Positions 45,365 to 59,200 of a stretch of 64,000 nt of DNA are shown in pieces. Position numbers and translations under genes: made by a program. Within the stretch, counting starts at the first letter, position 1. Every line of letters starts with the position of its first letter. This DNA is from Parelaphostrongylus tenuis (taxonomy: Eukaryota; Nematoda; Chromadorea; Rhabditida; Metastrongylidae), in NCBI GenBank assembly GCA_019055375.1, contig JAHQIW010004742.1, positions 62,001 to 126,000 of the forward strand. Direction: 5' to 3'. The notes under the pieces are model-generated. The model ran no database searches and had not been told where the DNA came from. It saw only the letters and a list, made by a program, of their open reading frames with translations.

Positions 45365-45670
45365 TCCTGTGCGAATTGCAGAGCTCTAAGAATCTAAAGA
45401 GCAAACACATTTTCATAATCAAAAAGATCTGCTTTAATAAATGGCTAAAATTTTGTTACAAGATACTTTTATCATGCCAGAAATCGTCAAATGTGAAACA
45501 AAATCTCATATTGACTGGTATGGCGTTGAAAACAAGCAACACGAGAAATATAACATAAATTAACTTGATTTAAGCTGTCAGATAATCATACATTAGTCAG
45601 ATAACATCAAAGAATGCGCTTTTACTGAAGGCCTCAAGTGGCGTCGCCATAATAGAACAACACCAAAACT
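45365..45670 (+). mobile_element. Right half of a split TIR element (family T)
   Basis: Matches 60947-61235: GCGAATTGCAGAGCTCTAAG, AGAGCAAACACA, TGACTGGTATGGCGTTGAAA, and end GCGCTTTTACTGAAGGCCTC (right TIR). Together with 40995-41295 it makes one element interrupted by about 4.07 kb holding the two Penelope copies and a SINE. Confidence 0.65.
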
Positions 45671-48600
45671 TATTTCTCTACCTTTCTATTTTCTGGATCT
45701 GTTCAATCGCATTCGATCAGTGAGTCGACTGATCACAAAAATGGCTACGGTTCCAATCCCGGTGATAAGAGACACACCTTCTGATCCCGAAACCTCCGCA
45801 CCACAACCGAAGCCATGTACAAGCCGGATCATTTCCCTGCACCCTAGATGGCAGATGTAAGGCAAAAAAAACAAAGTTCGGAAGTGCTAAAAACCACAGT
45901 GGAAACCGGTTTTCATTATCTAAATAGCCTCTCTTCTGCGACATGTAGTCAAACAGCCACTGTATATTTGATGTGTGTGCCTGTTCGAGTCCATGTCACA
46001 AAAAATTACGTTTTGAGTTTGCTTCTATTTCAGCATGACTACACCTTACGTCGTACCATCCAGTTGAAAACAAATTTAGGTAATGAGTTAAAAGTTGAAA
46101 TTAGGTTTATCCACTTTAAATGACTGCCTGGAATATGCTAATTTGTGTGAGGCGATTTCATTTATATGGAAATGGTACAGTGAGAGTAATGAGCATCCTT
46201 TCTACTTAGCATCCGTGACACCACTTAAACGAATCAATCTTTGTCTTGCTTTACATTCATGCCAGCAAATTGATTTGAAATTGATTAAAACACACGCTCA
46301 CTGTAAATGAGAGTTCTACAACTCAGAAAAATTTCATTGACTAAGATTTAGATGAATCTATGCACGAGTCGTACGCTCTTAGAAGCACTTACCTTCAGTA
46401 GATGTGTCAATGATTAGACATAAGTTTGTTATAGATATCTTCAAAGATACGCAGGCATGAATTTCTGAATTCGCACAGAATGTCTAGATCCTTTTTCATC
46501 TCAAGGAGATCTATTGGCATGCGACTAAGCTTCTTACATGAGCCCAAGTCAGTAAATGGGGCTTAGCTTTAGCTGAGTTACCTAATTCAAACTGGGTTCT
46601 CTTTCTCACTACGAGAAGGTTCACTGAGATAAAGAGCAGCTTATTATGAATCCCATTCGCGTCCGGAGATTATCTCTTTGCTATGCTGGCGTGGTAAACA
46701 ATTAAAAACTATTTGGAATTATACTCAGCGGTGAAAGTGATGTGCAAAAGCTTCATCGCGACCAAACAGAAATAATTCTATTATAAATCACTTTTTGAAT
46801 ATTCAAATGTCTCGCTTTTGCAAATAATGGTGTAGAGTCTAGCACAGTTTTTATTCGGTTGGAAAATTTCTGGCCCAACCCAATTTTTTCCTTACGGCTT
46901 TGAAAGTTGTCATTTTCCGAACAGTGATCATAGGTGGACTTCAGACGGACTTCGTAGACAATGGAGAGCTTTTCAGCTAGTGATTGCGCTGCTGCTGAGA
47001 CGGTGGCAAAGGTTGACGTGGGCTCACTCATAATTTAGCATCTGGAAAGATATTTTAAGGCTTGGAAATTCTTATCGATCACATCTCTGAGTTACAGTCC
47101 CCCTGCCCCTAAAATCCACTTGTGTTAAAATGAGACGAAAAGCCGTAGGTGAGGATATTATCAATTTTCAGCTATAAAAAATTAATAAGTAGCCACCGAA
47201 TTCGCGCATTAATCACTGAAGGCATTCAATTCTTGGTTTATCGCTTCGCTTCTATTGCCGCTGCTGGTTATCTATGTCTCCTTTACCAAAAAAAAAAAGC
47301 AAATGCACTTGTTTGTGGGAACGAAGTATAAGGCATAAATAAGCTAATGTTAAGTAAATGTTAGGTATCATCAGTCTGTGTAATATGCATGAAGCAGAAG
47401 ATGGTCACAAGTAGACTTAAACGGTGTTATTCATTGTCTGTGGTCGTTCAGAGAGGAGTCAGCTGACATAACGAGCACTTCACTCCGACGACAAATGGCT
47501 TTGAGAGCATAATCGTTTGCGATAGGCCCCAAGAGTATTCGGAAGGATGAGGCGTATAAATGGCCACAATGGCCCCTTTGACGATATGATAATCGCATAT
47601 TTCCATGTTGACTTGAAGTACAGTAGATCAATACTCCACCTATCATAGTTTTACCGTAATATCAAGATGCTTAAATAAAATGCACCATCGAGGAAGTTAT
47701 TAGTTGTCAAGTTATGTCGTGGAAAATATCCGCTTCAACATTCCATGGAAAATTAACTATTTCTTTTCATGTAATAAAATCGGTTCCCAAATAAAAGGAC
47801 AGAAAAATGAGAAAATCTCAAGAAAAAGAGTGGAAATGCTTTTGACGAAGAATGGTGAGAGTAGGAAATTTACTGCTTCAAATACTGTACATCTACATAG
47901 ACAGTCTAAGTCAAACCTTGTTCTCAAAGTTTGATTGAAAGTGTGGAAATAATGTTTATCAAATTTTTACTTGAATTCGTTTTGTCAGACAATGGGCAAA
48001 GTTTTCTGATTTGAATTTCTGAAGATATTGCTTCATCCGTACAGAGTAGCTATTACGTTGTAGGCTGAAGGGTTTAAATCTCGCCTTTGACTAGAGAACC
48101 CTCGTTCTGTTTTGGTAACGTAAGTCTTTCAATTTGTTAACATTGATATTAGTAATCCTTTGCTAATCCGACTGATCTATCGTTACAATTTATTGATTAA
48201 AGCAACGTCCAATTGTTATGTGCATCACTTCTCATTCAACTGCTTCTGGATAAAGCTTTCATTATACCCACAAATTTCCTGGTTTTTCCCTTTTTTTTCT
48301 CAACTTTCATTGCTTTCGACTCTGCTAAAACTTTTTTGTCCCGAATTATCCGGTCATTATCAAAGCTGCTTTCCTCTCTCTGATGCGTGTCCATTAGCAT
48401 ATAGAGAGATTTTTATAATTTGGCCGGTTGTGAGTCGGTTGCGGCTTTGTTCTGCACCATTTTTTGACCGTCTATTATTGAGAAGCTGCTGACCGCATAG
48501 ACCCATCCCTTTCACTCTATTAACCATTGCTGACATGACAGCAAACATATGTGGCCTATGCAATGGCTTGTGGAAGATTTTCACAATAAAAAATTAGCTT

Positions 48601-49405
48601 TTTTAAATTGCCATCTAATCTGGCACCAATGCGGCTACTACAGGACGGGCTGGTTAATCTTCTGTAAAATTGTGCCAGCATACTGGTGAGCATCTAAGCC
48701 TTCGCCTGACAATCGTTCTGTAGGGAAAACCACTCCACAGTAATTACGTTAGCAGTTCGTGAAACGACGATTACATTTTCGATTATTTTATCAAATGTAG
48801 TGTTTTGCTTCGTTATACTTCTCGAATGGCAAAGATGAATAAAACAATTAAAAGCGTAATAACATCAAATAGTGGCTGAAATTAGATTTTTCTCATCTGA
48901 AAAACTAGATTAACGTAGTTTTTCATTTTTGCCATTTTATTACAGATGCTTCGTCGAACCAAAGAAAAATGGAACGATCAGGAGTCGTTCTATATCGGAT
49001 TAAATGGACTTCAGCGCCCCGTCTTTATTATGCCTTCTTTCGGAGATATATGTCTCAGCTTTATTGCACACATCAAAGGAATTTCGTTTACCATAACCGT
49101 GATAAAAAATGGCTATTTGTTTCCACTTCCCTAAGATGTTAATGGCAGCGATAATGAATTGAAGCAGAAGTCAAAGGCATCAAATGTTTTCAACTAATCA
49201 GACTTAACTCGACTACTATAGTAAAACAGTTGACATCTTGCTGGATTGACATACATCATTGTAATGTTCCATTATACGAATGCAAACCCAATACTCTAAT
49301 TTCACTATGGTCTACAATCTGACCAACAGGCAAAGCCTTCCATTCCTCCGTGCTCGGTGAATTCGTATGTCTTGTCAGGGGATAGCAAAATATCTGATTC
49401 ATAGC
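45671..49405. other. Intergenic, no recognised gene
   Basis: A 92-codon minus ORF (46753-47031, starting MSEPTSTFATVSAAAQSLAE) and a 76-codon plus ORF (47704-47934) lack motifs and good splice contexts. A possible exon start (TTATTACAG|ATGCTTCGTC at 48946) has no partner. tRNA-like GGGTTTAAATCTCGCC near 48070. Nothing else seen. Confidence 0.4.
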
Positions 49406-49409
49406 TGTA

Positions 49410-49530
49410 CTCCCTCGTGTCATTGTAAAGGCCAAATATGCATTCAGTCACCTCAAATTAAGCAAAAAATTGAATTCGGATGCATAGCGCATCCCTCAGG
49501 GAATGATCAACATCGAGAGGTTCTTACTTA
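49410..49530 (+). mobile_element. 3' fragment of SINE family S
   Basis: TCATTGTAAAGGCCAAATAT, GCATTCAGTCACCTCAAATT, GCATCCCTCAGGGAATGATC and CATCGAGAGGTTCTTAC. The tRNA-like head is missing. Confidence 0.75.
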
Positions 49531-52365
49531 TCTCTGTATTGTAAATTTTATATTTTGCTATGGTCCATAATCTAAGCCCATTGTTGCCATTGCAAAGAAG
49601 TATACTTCGATCCACTTAATTCCAGCTTTGTATTTTTTTTATGCCTAGGCATTCCATAGAGCAAGGGGATTTGTAATTCAGCGTAGTCGATTAGAAATGA
49701 AATACCAATCAAATCACCGATGTAAAATGGTCTGGAAATGTTTTTGAAATTGCAATATTGAGCTTGCGGAGCGACCTTCCATGATTCTCGGCCATCAAAA
49801 CCTTGGTGTTGCATAAGCTGTTGACTGATTACAAGAAGTACACGAAACAAATACCACTCGAATGAACTAGCGAAAAATATATATTCTCTACAGAGCTCAC
49901 ACTGACACAATGCCTTCTTACGTATGCTTTCTACACAGTACATATCATAGTGGAAAGTTTAATAAGAACGATTTCATTGAGTGTTCAATGTGCTATATAT
50001 AATGTACTTTTCAGTGAAGCAAATTACACATTTTCAGCGATTTCAAGCTGATCTGAATTCGTCACCATAACAGTGCGGTCAGTGACCTGATGCGAACAAC
50101 AAGTCTGTCGTCATCCGAGTTCATGATCAAAAATTCGTTTTTAGTGAAATTTTATTTTCGCTCTTATATTCAATACACCCCTTTTGTTGAAATGAAGTGT
50201 TTTGAATGGTAATAGTCGATGATGATCCATTAAACTAAGGTTCACTTTCTATCTTGGCTTCTTTACTTGTTCTACTGATAGATGCGTTCTTTTTCTCCAA
50301 ATATGCTGCCTATCTCAGCTACATCAGTTGCTAAAAATCTCGTCATTCTTTCTTGACGAGCATTATTTTGCAAGCCAGCTTTTTGGAGGGATTTGCTTAT
50401 CTACTCAGTGATGTCGTTTTCCTCGATGTTTTCACCTCAAATCTTAGTAATGCTTTCACTGATAATCCTGTTAGTATCGAAGTTCCAGCAAATCAGTTAT
50501 TTCTGAATGCTTGGTCGGCCTTTTCAAATGTTTTGACTTAGTTTTTAGCACTGCCTCAGTATGTCCTGTCTTAACTCTCTAATTTTTTGTCCTTTGTACA
50601 ATGAACCTGAGCCCATCTTCCGTCAAAATCTTCACTCCAATGTTTAGAATGGGTGCGGACTCCTTTATTGCCATCTGTTTTCGCACTATAGTTTCGGCTC
50701 GATGAATATTAATCATTAATTCATTATCCATTTTCATTCCTGCTGTAATACAAGCCAACGTTTTGGATCGATATCCATTTTTTTTACGCATCTACTTGCG
50801 AATATATCATCTGACAATATTCTGGCGGTGTTTTATTGTCCTGCCGCTCCGTTGGCGACGGACTTTCCCTGCTCATTTTACTATAAGGAAGCCATATCGA
50901 ATGAGAATAGAACAAAAAACAGCTTTCAATATTAAGAAAATGCCTAGTTTTCGCAAATTCTTGCCCGAAACTTCCCTTCCTGATGCTTTTTATTGATTTT
51001 ATCCTAAGACGAGTTCTTTTTGATCAGATCGCTGCGCTTTTTCAATTTCTATTCTAGTTTTTGTCCGATCACATTTCTATGGCGTCAAAATATAAGCGTT
51101 CACCGGTGTAGAACTGCTCTTATGAACTACCTAATCATAACGGTGCCATATAAACAAGAACAACGTTGTGGAACTAACTACAATGGGTCTCCTTGGCAAA
51201 TCGTTGAGCAAAACATACAATTCGGAAGGGATTGAGAGGGGTGGAGACGGAGGCTTTTGTCTAAGCCCTTGGGCATCATCATCACTGCGCACGAGTGCGC
51301 TTTGTGCTCTCCCTCTTAATCTTCAAGTGACTATGATTGTGGTATTTGAACACATCCTTAAGAAATTCTCCGATAGAGTCAGGAACTTTCTTGGCTACCC
51401 AAAAACACTAGAGTTCCATAAAAACTGCCCCAAATACGAGATAGTGAACAAAATCATGCTCGCGAGTACGTTGTGGTAGGATATCTAGACGTTTTCATTT
51501 TAACATTCCCTTAATTTTTGATCTTGTACTATTCTTGTATTTTGGTGACTGATGTAGATCTTATTTGTGCTATATTACTTGTGCAAATGACTATATAACA
51601 AAGAAATCAATCTGACGCAGCAAAGCTTTAGCACGTTACAAAAATTCTTTCCAAGCTGTGGGTTGCTCATTTAACTCAGTATTTCTGCGAATTTCGGCAT
51701 TAATGATCTTGGTGAGCATTTCCACTGGCTATCTGCACTTTTGTACTCGGTTTGTTCTCTTGCAGTTTCCATCATATGGGGCAGTCGAGCTCGTGAATTG
51801 GCTCCTCTGCAGATTCAGACACTGTTGGATTTTACTTTTCTGTTCAACTTAAGTGCTTTGCCACACCTTTAACCAACACAGGCACTCCACATTTTTTGAA
51901 ATTGAAAAGGGTTTTCTGTGACATCAGACAAACGTCCATCTACGAGGGCAGAAATTTCCACAAATGACTAGCCGACCGACCGATCGAGCGCTTAAGGAGA
52001 GTGATGCTGATGCCGGAATAATACGAAACTTTTTTCACAAGCGCTTTGGAAAATTCTGTTCAATGAATTATCATTAATTTTTGGTTTACCTCTTGAATGA
52101 GAATAATGATAATGCTCAACCATTTACAATCATGTGTGACTTGAGCGAAAATGACACAAATTTTTTAGATGACTTTCTAATCTACTTCATATAATTTTTG
52201 CGCTCTTTTAAGCGCCATTCTGCGCTGTTTACAAAATTATAGTGATGTAAAAATATAATAAAAGGCACTCAAAATGAAGGGTTGCAAATAATGAGCATGA
52301 CTACAAAAATTCGCGGCGTTGATCATTTCTTCATATGCGCCATAAATCAACTTTATCCTGCACCA
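49531..52365. other. Intergenic, nothing recognised
   Basis: AT-rich sequence with short ORFs only. The 123-codon minus ORF at 49572-49943 has no motif and begins near a weak start. I see no repeat shared with the rest of the window. Confidence 0.4.
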
Positions 52366-52369
52366 CTCA

Positions 52370-52575
52370 TGGTTTTTGAACACATATTCGGCCTTACGAA
52401 TGGCTCTCGATGGCCTTCGACGTATCGGATTCATTTCACCAGCCTCCAAGACTAATCTGCTAGTCAATCGCTGATCGCTAAGTTGCAAGACTTGATGGTT
52501 CTTGAGTGCGGGGTCATATTACTGACTACACCTGTGTAGCGGAGCACCCTTAACCACTACACCACTCGCGAGCTG
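52370..52575 (-). mobile_element. Diverged SINE, minus copy
   Basis: Minus strand: CGAGTGGTGTAGTGGTTAAG (A box), AATATGACCCCGCACTC in the B-box position, and TTTGAACACATATTCGGCCT related to the family body in reverse. Paired head-to-head with the next copy. Confidence 0.45.
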
Positions 52576-52611
52576 CTAAAACACAGTTTTGCTAATAACA
52601 ACACTAATACC

Positions 52612-52850
52612 ACATATGGCACAGTGGCTAGAAGTGCTGCGATACCGATGTACCGAGCTAGCCCTAAATTCCATCTCTCCGAGGTCATCCATTTTATAAC
52701 AAATCAGTCTGGAAGTACCAAAGCACTTGTTTCGTACGTCAGACTCTCACAAGCGATTGCATAGGGCGAATATGCAATATTTCATGCTACGATTAGAGTA
52801 AAATGTATGGCGCAACACGAAAAGATAGATCAGCATCGAACGTTTTGTTC
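52612..52850 (+). mobile_element. Diverged SINE, plus copy
   Basis: CACATATGGCACAGTGGCTA (A box), then CTCCGAGGTCATCC, AAATCAGTCTGGAAGTACC, GCGAATATGCAATATTTC, GTATGGCGCAACACG and GATCAGCATCGAACG, in the order of family S. The B box is lost. Confidence 0.5.
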
Positions 52851-53278
52851 TTCTTATAATTTGACATTTATAGCGAGAACAGGAATAACTTCAGTAGTAA
52901 AAACGATAACAGCGTCAACAAGCCAACATCTCTTACTTATAGACTATGCCTTGTCAATAATTCCTCAATTTACATTTCGAACAGTTTATCATATTATCAC
53001 TACATGAACTGACAGAAGCACTCCTGATTATCGTGCTTTTCTGGGAAAATTTTTCTTTTTTAAACTGTCATAGTTGGCATCCTTACTACCAAACTCATTT
53101 GTATGCTTTCGAAAAGCAGTCACGATTTTGGGCCACAGCAAATCTACCGGCATTGAGCATTCCACTGTCGTCGCTCTTCATTTTTAATAGTAACTACACC
53201 TTTTTGGTATAATTATATTCATTGTTATTTATCCTTTCTAGTTTTCACATGTGATCTCGCCTGTTTTCGCTGGGCAGT

Positions 53279-56200
53279 ATGTACTTTAGCGCCTTCCTCA
53301 CAGTCATGGCCATCGCTCTATCTTCTCGAGGTGAATGAATATCCGTTGTTTTTTGAACTTCATCTTGTAATACTCAAATCGAGGTTACAGTGGGAAAAAA
53401 TAGTCTACTAAAACCAGATAAGGTGTTAATGAAATGTTTTTTTTGAGTGATCTTTATTATATGATAATTTGAGCTGGTCAATCATGAAACTCGAGGCTCG
53501 TCGTCATGAGAAAGATAGGGAGTAGGAAGCAGATAAAAATGATCATGTCCTTTGAATAAATGACAAATTTGACTAAGGGAATTGAGTTTACTATCTGGGG
53601 TTATAACTATCATATTTATGAGCGATATAAACCGGCTTTTCTTAGTTTGAGTTTTTACTGGCATCCTGATTTACAAGAATACCTCTTTCCACCTTTGTGC
53701 TATGTGCCTTTTCGTTAGCCGCTAGAACTCGTGAATAGCACCACTAATGTCTTCATTTGCTTAGGTTGCAGTGTCCTCCCTCACACAACGATCACAGTGG
53801 CTAGCACAACTCTGATACTGAGTATTTTGTTGTGCTTTTAATACAATTGTTTCCACACCTAGTTTTTTTTTACAGTTCCCAAAGCTAGGCCTCCTCGCAG
53901 ATTTTCATAATGGGGATCATTTCGGTTATCCACCAGGAAGTGAAGAAACAATCCCCTTCGCTAAACAAAGATCTTCCAATTCACTTTTAGAAATCATCTG
54001 AAAGCTCGAATCTCGCGAAAGGATACGTGATCGTTTTCTGAAAAGACCTTTTCATAGCGCTGTGGCATCCAAAACAAAATTATGTTTCACACGCGTTACG
54101 CGTATTATTATTATGGCGCTTATATTTCGCTGCAAGTACGAAGAGCATATGTACGTGTAGAGGAAATCTTATATCATCAGAGTCATATGTTTTATCTATA
54201 TTTTTTTGTCAAACTGGAAAAAAATTCAAAATTCAATTATAAAAATCGCACTACATTTGTGAGTCACGCCTGCGCAAACGATTCGTCGCGTATCGATCCA
54301 TGGGAATGCACACACCCTAGCTCACAAGCAAATACGCGCTGTATGTTGAGCTCTGTCTTGTTTTCCTAAATAACGAAAGCAAAACGATGTTTCCAAAAAA
54401 TGGCCACAGCATTATAAGCGTCGTAACATGCGCTACCTAATGATTACCTATAATTCAAAGAAATAGCTCTGTTGTGTGAGAAATCCTCGTGTGTATCACA
54501 AACCATTTATTTCCGTCACAGTTCTCTTGAAAAGCTCTTTTGGGAAGCAAACTCACTTTTAATTTCTTCGAAATTTCAGCTATCGTATGAATACCAGCAG
54601 TATATGGGAAGAGTTTTGTCCAGCGAAATATAAGCGGAATATTAAATAAAAGGCGCGGTGGGTGTGGAACATAATCTATTTTTGAATGCTCCAGCGTCAG
54701 AAAAAAGACTTTCCAAGAAGCGCTCACGTCAAGACTTTCCAAGAAGCGCCTACAACACTGTCCCAAGATTTTAGCTTCCGAGGGGGTTTTGTTCTTAGCA
54801 AAATTGGTCGTTTCTTCATTCCCCGCCGGATAAACGAAATGAGGAGCATGATGTTGAGTTTTTCGGTTTAAATTGAGCCAATTTTCAAATAATTTTTCTA
54901 AGATAGGGATTTCTCAGAGTGCATGTGGCGCAGTGCTTAGAGGTGCTCTGCGTCGCACACGAGGTCAGTGGTTCGATCTCGCGTTTATGGCTCACCAAGC
55001 CATCCATCCCTCTGAAGTCGATGAATCGGTACAAGAGTGGTCTCTGAGTTGTCTTGGAGGATAAGTAGCACTGACTCGGCACAGTGGGAGGTCACCGCGA
55101 GTCATTGTAAAGGCCAGATATGCATTCAGTCACCTCAAACGAAATTCAAAATTGAACACAAAGTATGGCGCATTCCTCAGCGATTGATCAATACCGAGAG
55201 CTTGATCCTTTATCCTAAGGACTTCTCACAATACATTCGGATTAACATTATAATCATCATGATTTTACAGCATGACAATACACTATTGAGCGAGGGGGAC
55301 AGTATAGTACTACGGAAGGATAGTGCAGAGGAATACGCTTTTTTGGTGTTAATTTGGACAATCGTTCGATCCATGTTTTTGAGAAGAATATACATGTGTT
55401 TTTAAGAAAGCCTGTGCACTTTATAGAGCGCACTATCAGTAAATTATTTGACATTCCTTCAATTACCAAGTCAATTTGACTCCACGTTCAGATCCCACTA
55501 TATCGTCCTGTCATTTGCAGTAATCTTTCTGAAATTGTTTTCTGGCTAAATAGAGCCGATATTTATGCAATAGAAGGTGGTGAAAGTGAGGAATGATGTT
55601 CAAGGGTTTGCATCGGACGATGAGGAGCGTCTTATGATGGATGTGTTTCGTGGCTACAATTCTCTAATTCAGGTTGTCCGTTGATTTCGGATTTTCTCCT
55701 AATGAAGTAATTTCTGGCATTTATAGGAGATTTTTTCTATACAGCTTCAATTTTGTTATTTCAAAGTTTGCTGTATTAGCTTTAAAGGATTTGTTCCTAG
55801 TAGTTGATTAGTTTTATGTAAAGTGCGCTTTTTAGCCCGTCAAGAACATCAGCAAACGTTCCAATTATAGTAAAAATTGCACTTCAACTCGTTCTTCTAA
55901 TCAATGTGGTAAGGAGAGTTAGTTATTTGCATTTTGAATTATTTTTCCCCGAAAAACTCACCAACTAATCACTAATCTTTTGGGACTTGATGAAATATAG
56001 TCCATGAAAAATTTGACGTCATTAATCTGTGAGGTCCTAGGAAATGGGTTTTCGAAACTTCATGTTTCCTTTGGCTATGAAGTGCTCGGAATAAACGAAC
56101 TAGCTAATTCTCAGCTTATACAGAGGCTTATTTCCTATAATGCCCTTCGACGACGCGGTCCCGTGCTTCGTACCTTCTAACGAGGAGTGAAAATCGCCTG

Positions 56201-59200
56201 AGGTGAATAGCTGCCGTTTCGTACGAGCGAGCAGTACATCTACATTCAGAATTTGTTAACTTCTCGTGAATATGTGTCATTCTTGAGAGATTTCACTCAA
56301 AAGCCTCGTTATCGTATCGTCGAAGTTTACCACCAAGCAAAAACTAGATATCGGCGATAAAATGATAACAATGAGCGCTTGACTTTGATCATCCCTTTGA
56401 AGATGTGTCATTTCCTTGCTTCCATGAAATATCGTCACCTGCCACACCTGTATCAACTGTTATTCCATTAATCGTCGAGTGATTGGAGCCGGCCCCACAC
56501 ACATCCATGTTTCCCTATTGCGTGCAAGAGTAGCCCAGTGAGTCGTCCTCGCTCTAGGTACTCATTGAGAATCATATCTTTCTTCAAAGCTTTTCGTGGA
56601 AATGAACCATCGCGTCGGCGGTCTTCCTGTGGAGCGCTTGTCATCCCGAAGAATCCAGTCGGTAACGGCTCCCGTCCATCAGTTGTCGTTGAAGCGCATC
56701 ACATGTCCGAACCACCTTATATTTGATATCCTGGCGTGTAAAGCGGCGTCTTTGACTTTGATCGTTAACTTATATCAGACTTCTGATCCTTTCTCTCATT
56801 TGTGAGATATAGGATACTCTTAGCTTCAACCTTTCGACTGCGCGTTTAGTTAAGGCAGGGATAATCGTCGAGTCAAAAGAGTGGCAGGTGTTCTTCGTCC
56901 TTCCCACTACGTCCTCTATGATTGTAAAGGCTCCTTAAACCGCTCGTTTTCTCTTGCTCAGCTCGGGACCAGGTCGTTCATCATGTTGACTTCATGACGT
57001 AAATAAACGTAACTGGAGAATTCGGAGATATTCGTTTCTTGAGCGTAAATGGGTCATTCAAAACTATTCACGCTTATATAGTCCATTATATTCGCATGAC
57101 GTTTTCAAGGGTGGCATTAAATAATTTTGGAGAACTTGTACAGCGTTGTCGAACCCCTTTTTTACGTCGATAGTAATATCGTTATAGAACAGCGATATTC
57201 GATTCATGAAATCTTGTATAGCTCACAAGAATCTCTATGTACTGAGGAAGACGACCTGGCTGTCCAAAGCCTCTATGACTGCTTCTGTTTCCACTCAATC
57301 GAAGGCTTTTTTCAAATCGATGGAAGTGAGACAGAGCGGTCTTTTGTACTCTCGTGAAACTTCAATGACTCTTGTGATGTATAAATGTATATATACACAT
57401 ATCAAGCTGTAAATGTGTAGTTGGCACAGTATGCTGACATACGGAGTGGCGATGTATAAAGTCAATGCATATAGTGCTCTTGCAGTATCATCATAATGCG
57501 TCCTATTTAGTAACGGCCTAAAATTAGCGTTCGACCTGAGATTTAATGTTAAACTTTTAGAGACGCTAGAAGACGATTTAGTAATTGCACTGATTTCTTG
57601 CGTAATATGCGATATCAATAAAATGACTGATTTGGACCCATTTAGTAGTTTGCGTAATATACGATATTAATAAATTGACTGATTTGGACCCATTTAGTAG
57701 GTATAAATTGACGCCTAATAATTGCATCTCAAAAATATGACTTATTTTGATTCAAATATCTTGATGCTCAACATCAATTAAGTATCCAGTGCTAATAAAA
57801 ACATAACTACTATTATTATGTAATAATGCATTGGGTGATTTCTGTAAAGGAAACTTTCCAGGACGAAAAAGATCAAGTGATGCACACAAACGTCTGGTTG
57901 ACACTGGTGAGTACCCATTTTGGATTTTCTCCTTTCACCAAGATGACGATATTTTTTCTATTTTAGATAGCATGAAATCTTTTGCATTCATCGGCTAAGT
58001 AGAGCGATGAACGGTTTGTAATGTTATAAATTACTCATCACCTCGTATAATATGCGTGGCAATTCTTGCCTCTCTGCTATCGAAACAGTCCATTCTTGAC
58101 AAAATTTATGGAATACTCATTTTCACCAATGCCATGCAACCTAGTTAGACACTATCCGTTTTCGCTCTTGGTGATACAAGAGTGAAGTTGTGCAATAAGA
58201 CGCCGACTGCGCTAAAACACATTCAATATTCAATTTGATATTGGGGTAGTGAAGCCGATGGTGCACTCCATGATTAATGGAGTGGCAGCTGGACTCGCAC
58301 GCATAACTGAAATGGCCGACTTTCCATTGCTCGACCTTCCTCAGTTAACACAAAGCCAGGATGGCTACAACCCCTATTCACGGTGAAGCTTAATTTTGTT
58401 TCGAGATCGCTTGTGCAACATGCATACTGTAAGCAGCCATTGATCATTGATCTAAATTCCATAGAAGAGTGTTTAGAAATGGCACGATTTCCAAATGCGT
58501 TGGAATCCGGTAAACTATGGCGAAATCAAACAAATTCGTGTCTCTCCGGACAAAGTCTGGCTGCCTGATATCGTGTTTATTCAACAAGTTCGTTACTATC
58601 TACACTTTGTTATTTACTTCTCGCAGTAAGACAGTATTGGTGGCTTTTGAAAAGCATTTCCATATGCTTTTGAGAGCCCTTAGGGCACTTCCAACTGTTG
58701 ACTATTCCACCTTGAAAACAATGTCATTAGTGACGTTTTTATAACAAAAAAGTTTTTGGAACATTGAATTTTTCCTCCAAAAAATATAAAACAGGATATG
58801 ATAAAACAAAAAAATTTTTGCCTCAATCATCCACACTGGTGGAGAGCAACTTTTAAGACCAAATATCATTTCACGCGAGAATTGCTTCCTTTAGTGCGGA
58901 TGGCAACTATGAGGTGTCATTCATGTGCAACGTGGTGATAAACCATCTTGGTGATATGCTCTGGGTACCGCCAGCAATTTACAAAAGCTCATGTATCATT
59001 GGTTAGTCCACTGAAGGCAAATCGATCGAAATCGATCGGAATCAATCGGTTTATTTCAGACGTAGAATTCTTTCCGTTTGACGAGCAGGTGTGCACGCTG
59101 GTGTTCGGATCGTGGACGGTAAATTTGTTTTTCCACTGCGCAAATATGAATATGATTAGGCAGAAGTTGATATCATTTGCTCGTCAAAGTTGAGTTTCGG

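Noticed and set aside
55574..55604. Longer form of unc-29 exon 2, starting at the TAG acceptor at 55573
   Set aside because: It would not keep phase with the signal-peptide exon. The acceptor TTCAAG at 55604 does, and gives the expected start just before SDDEERL.
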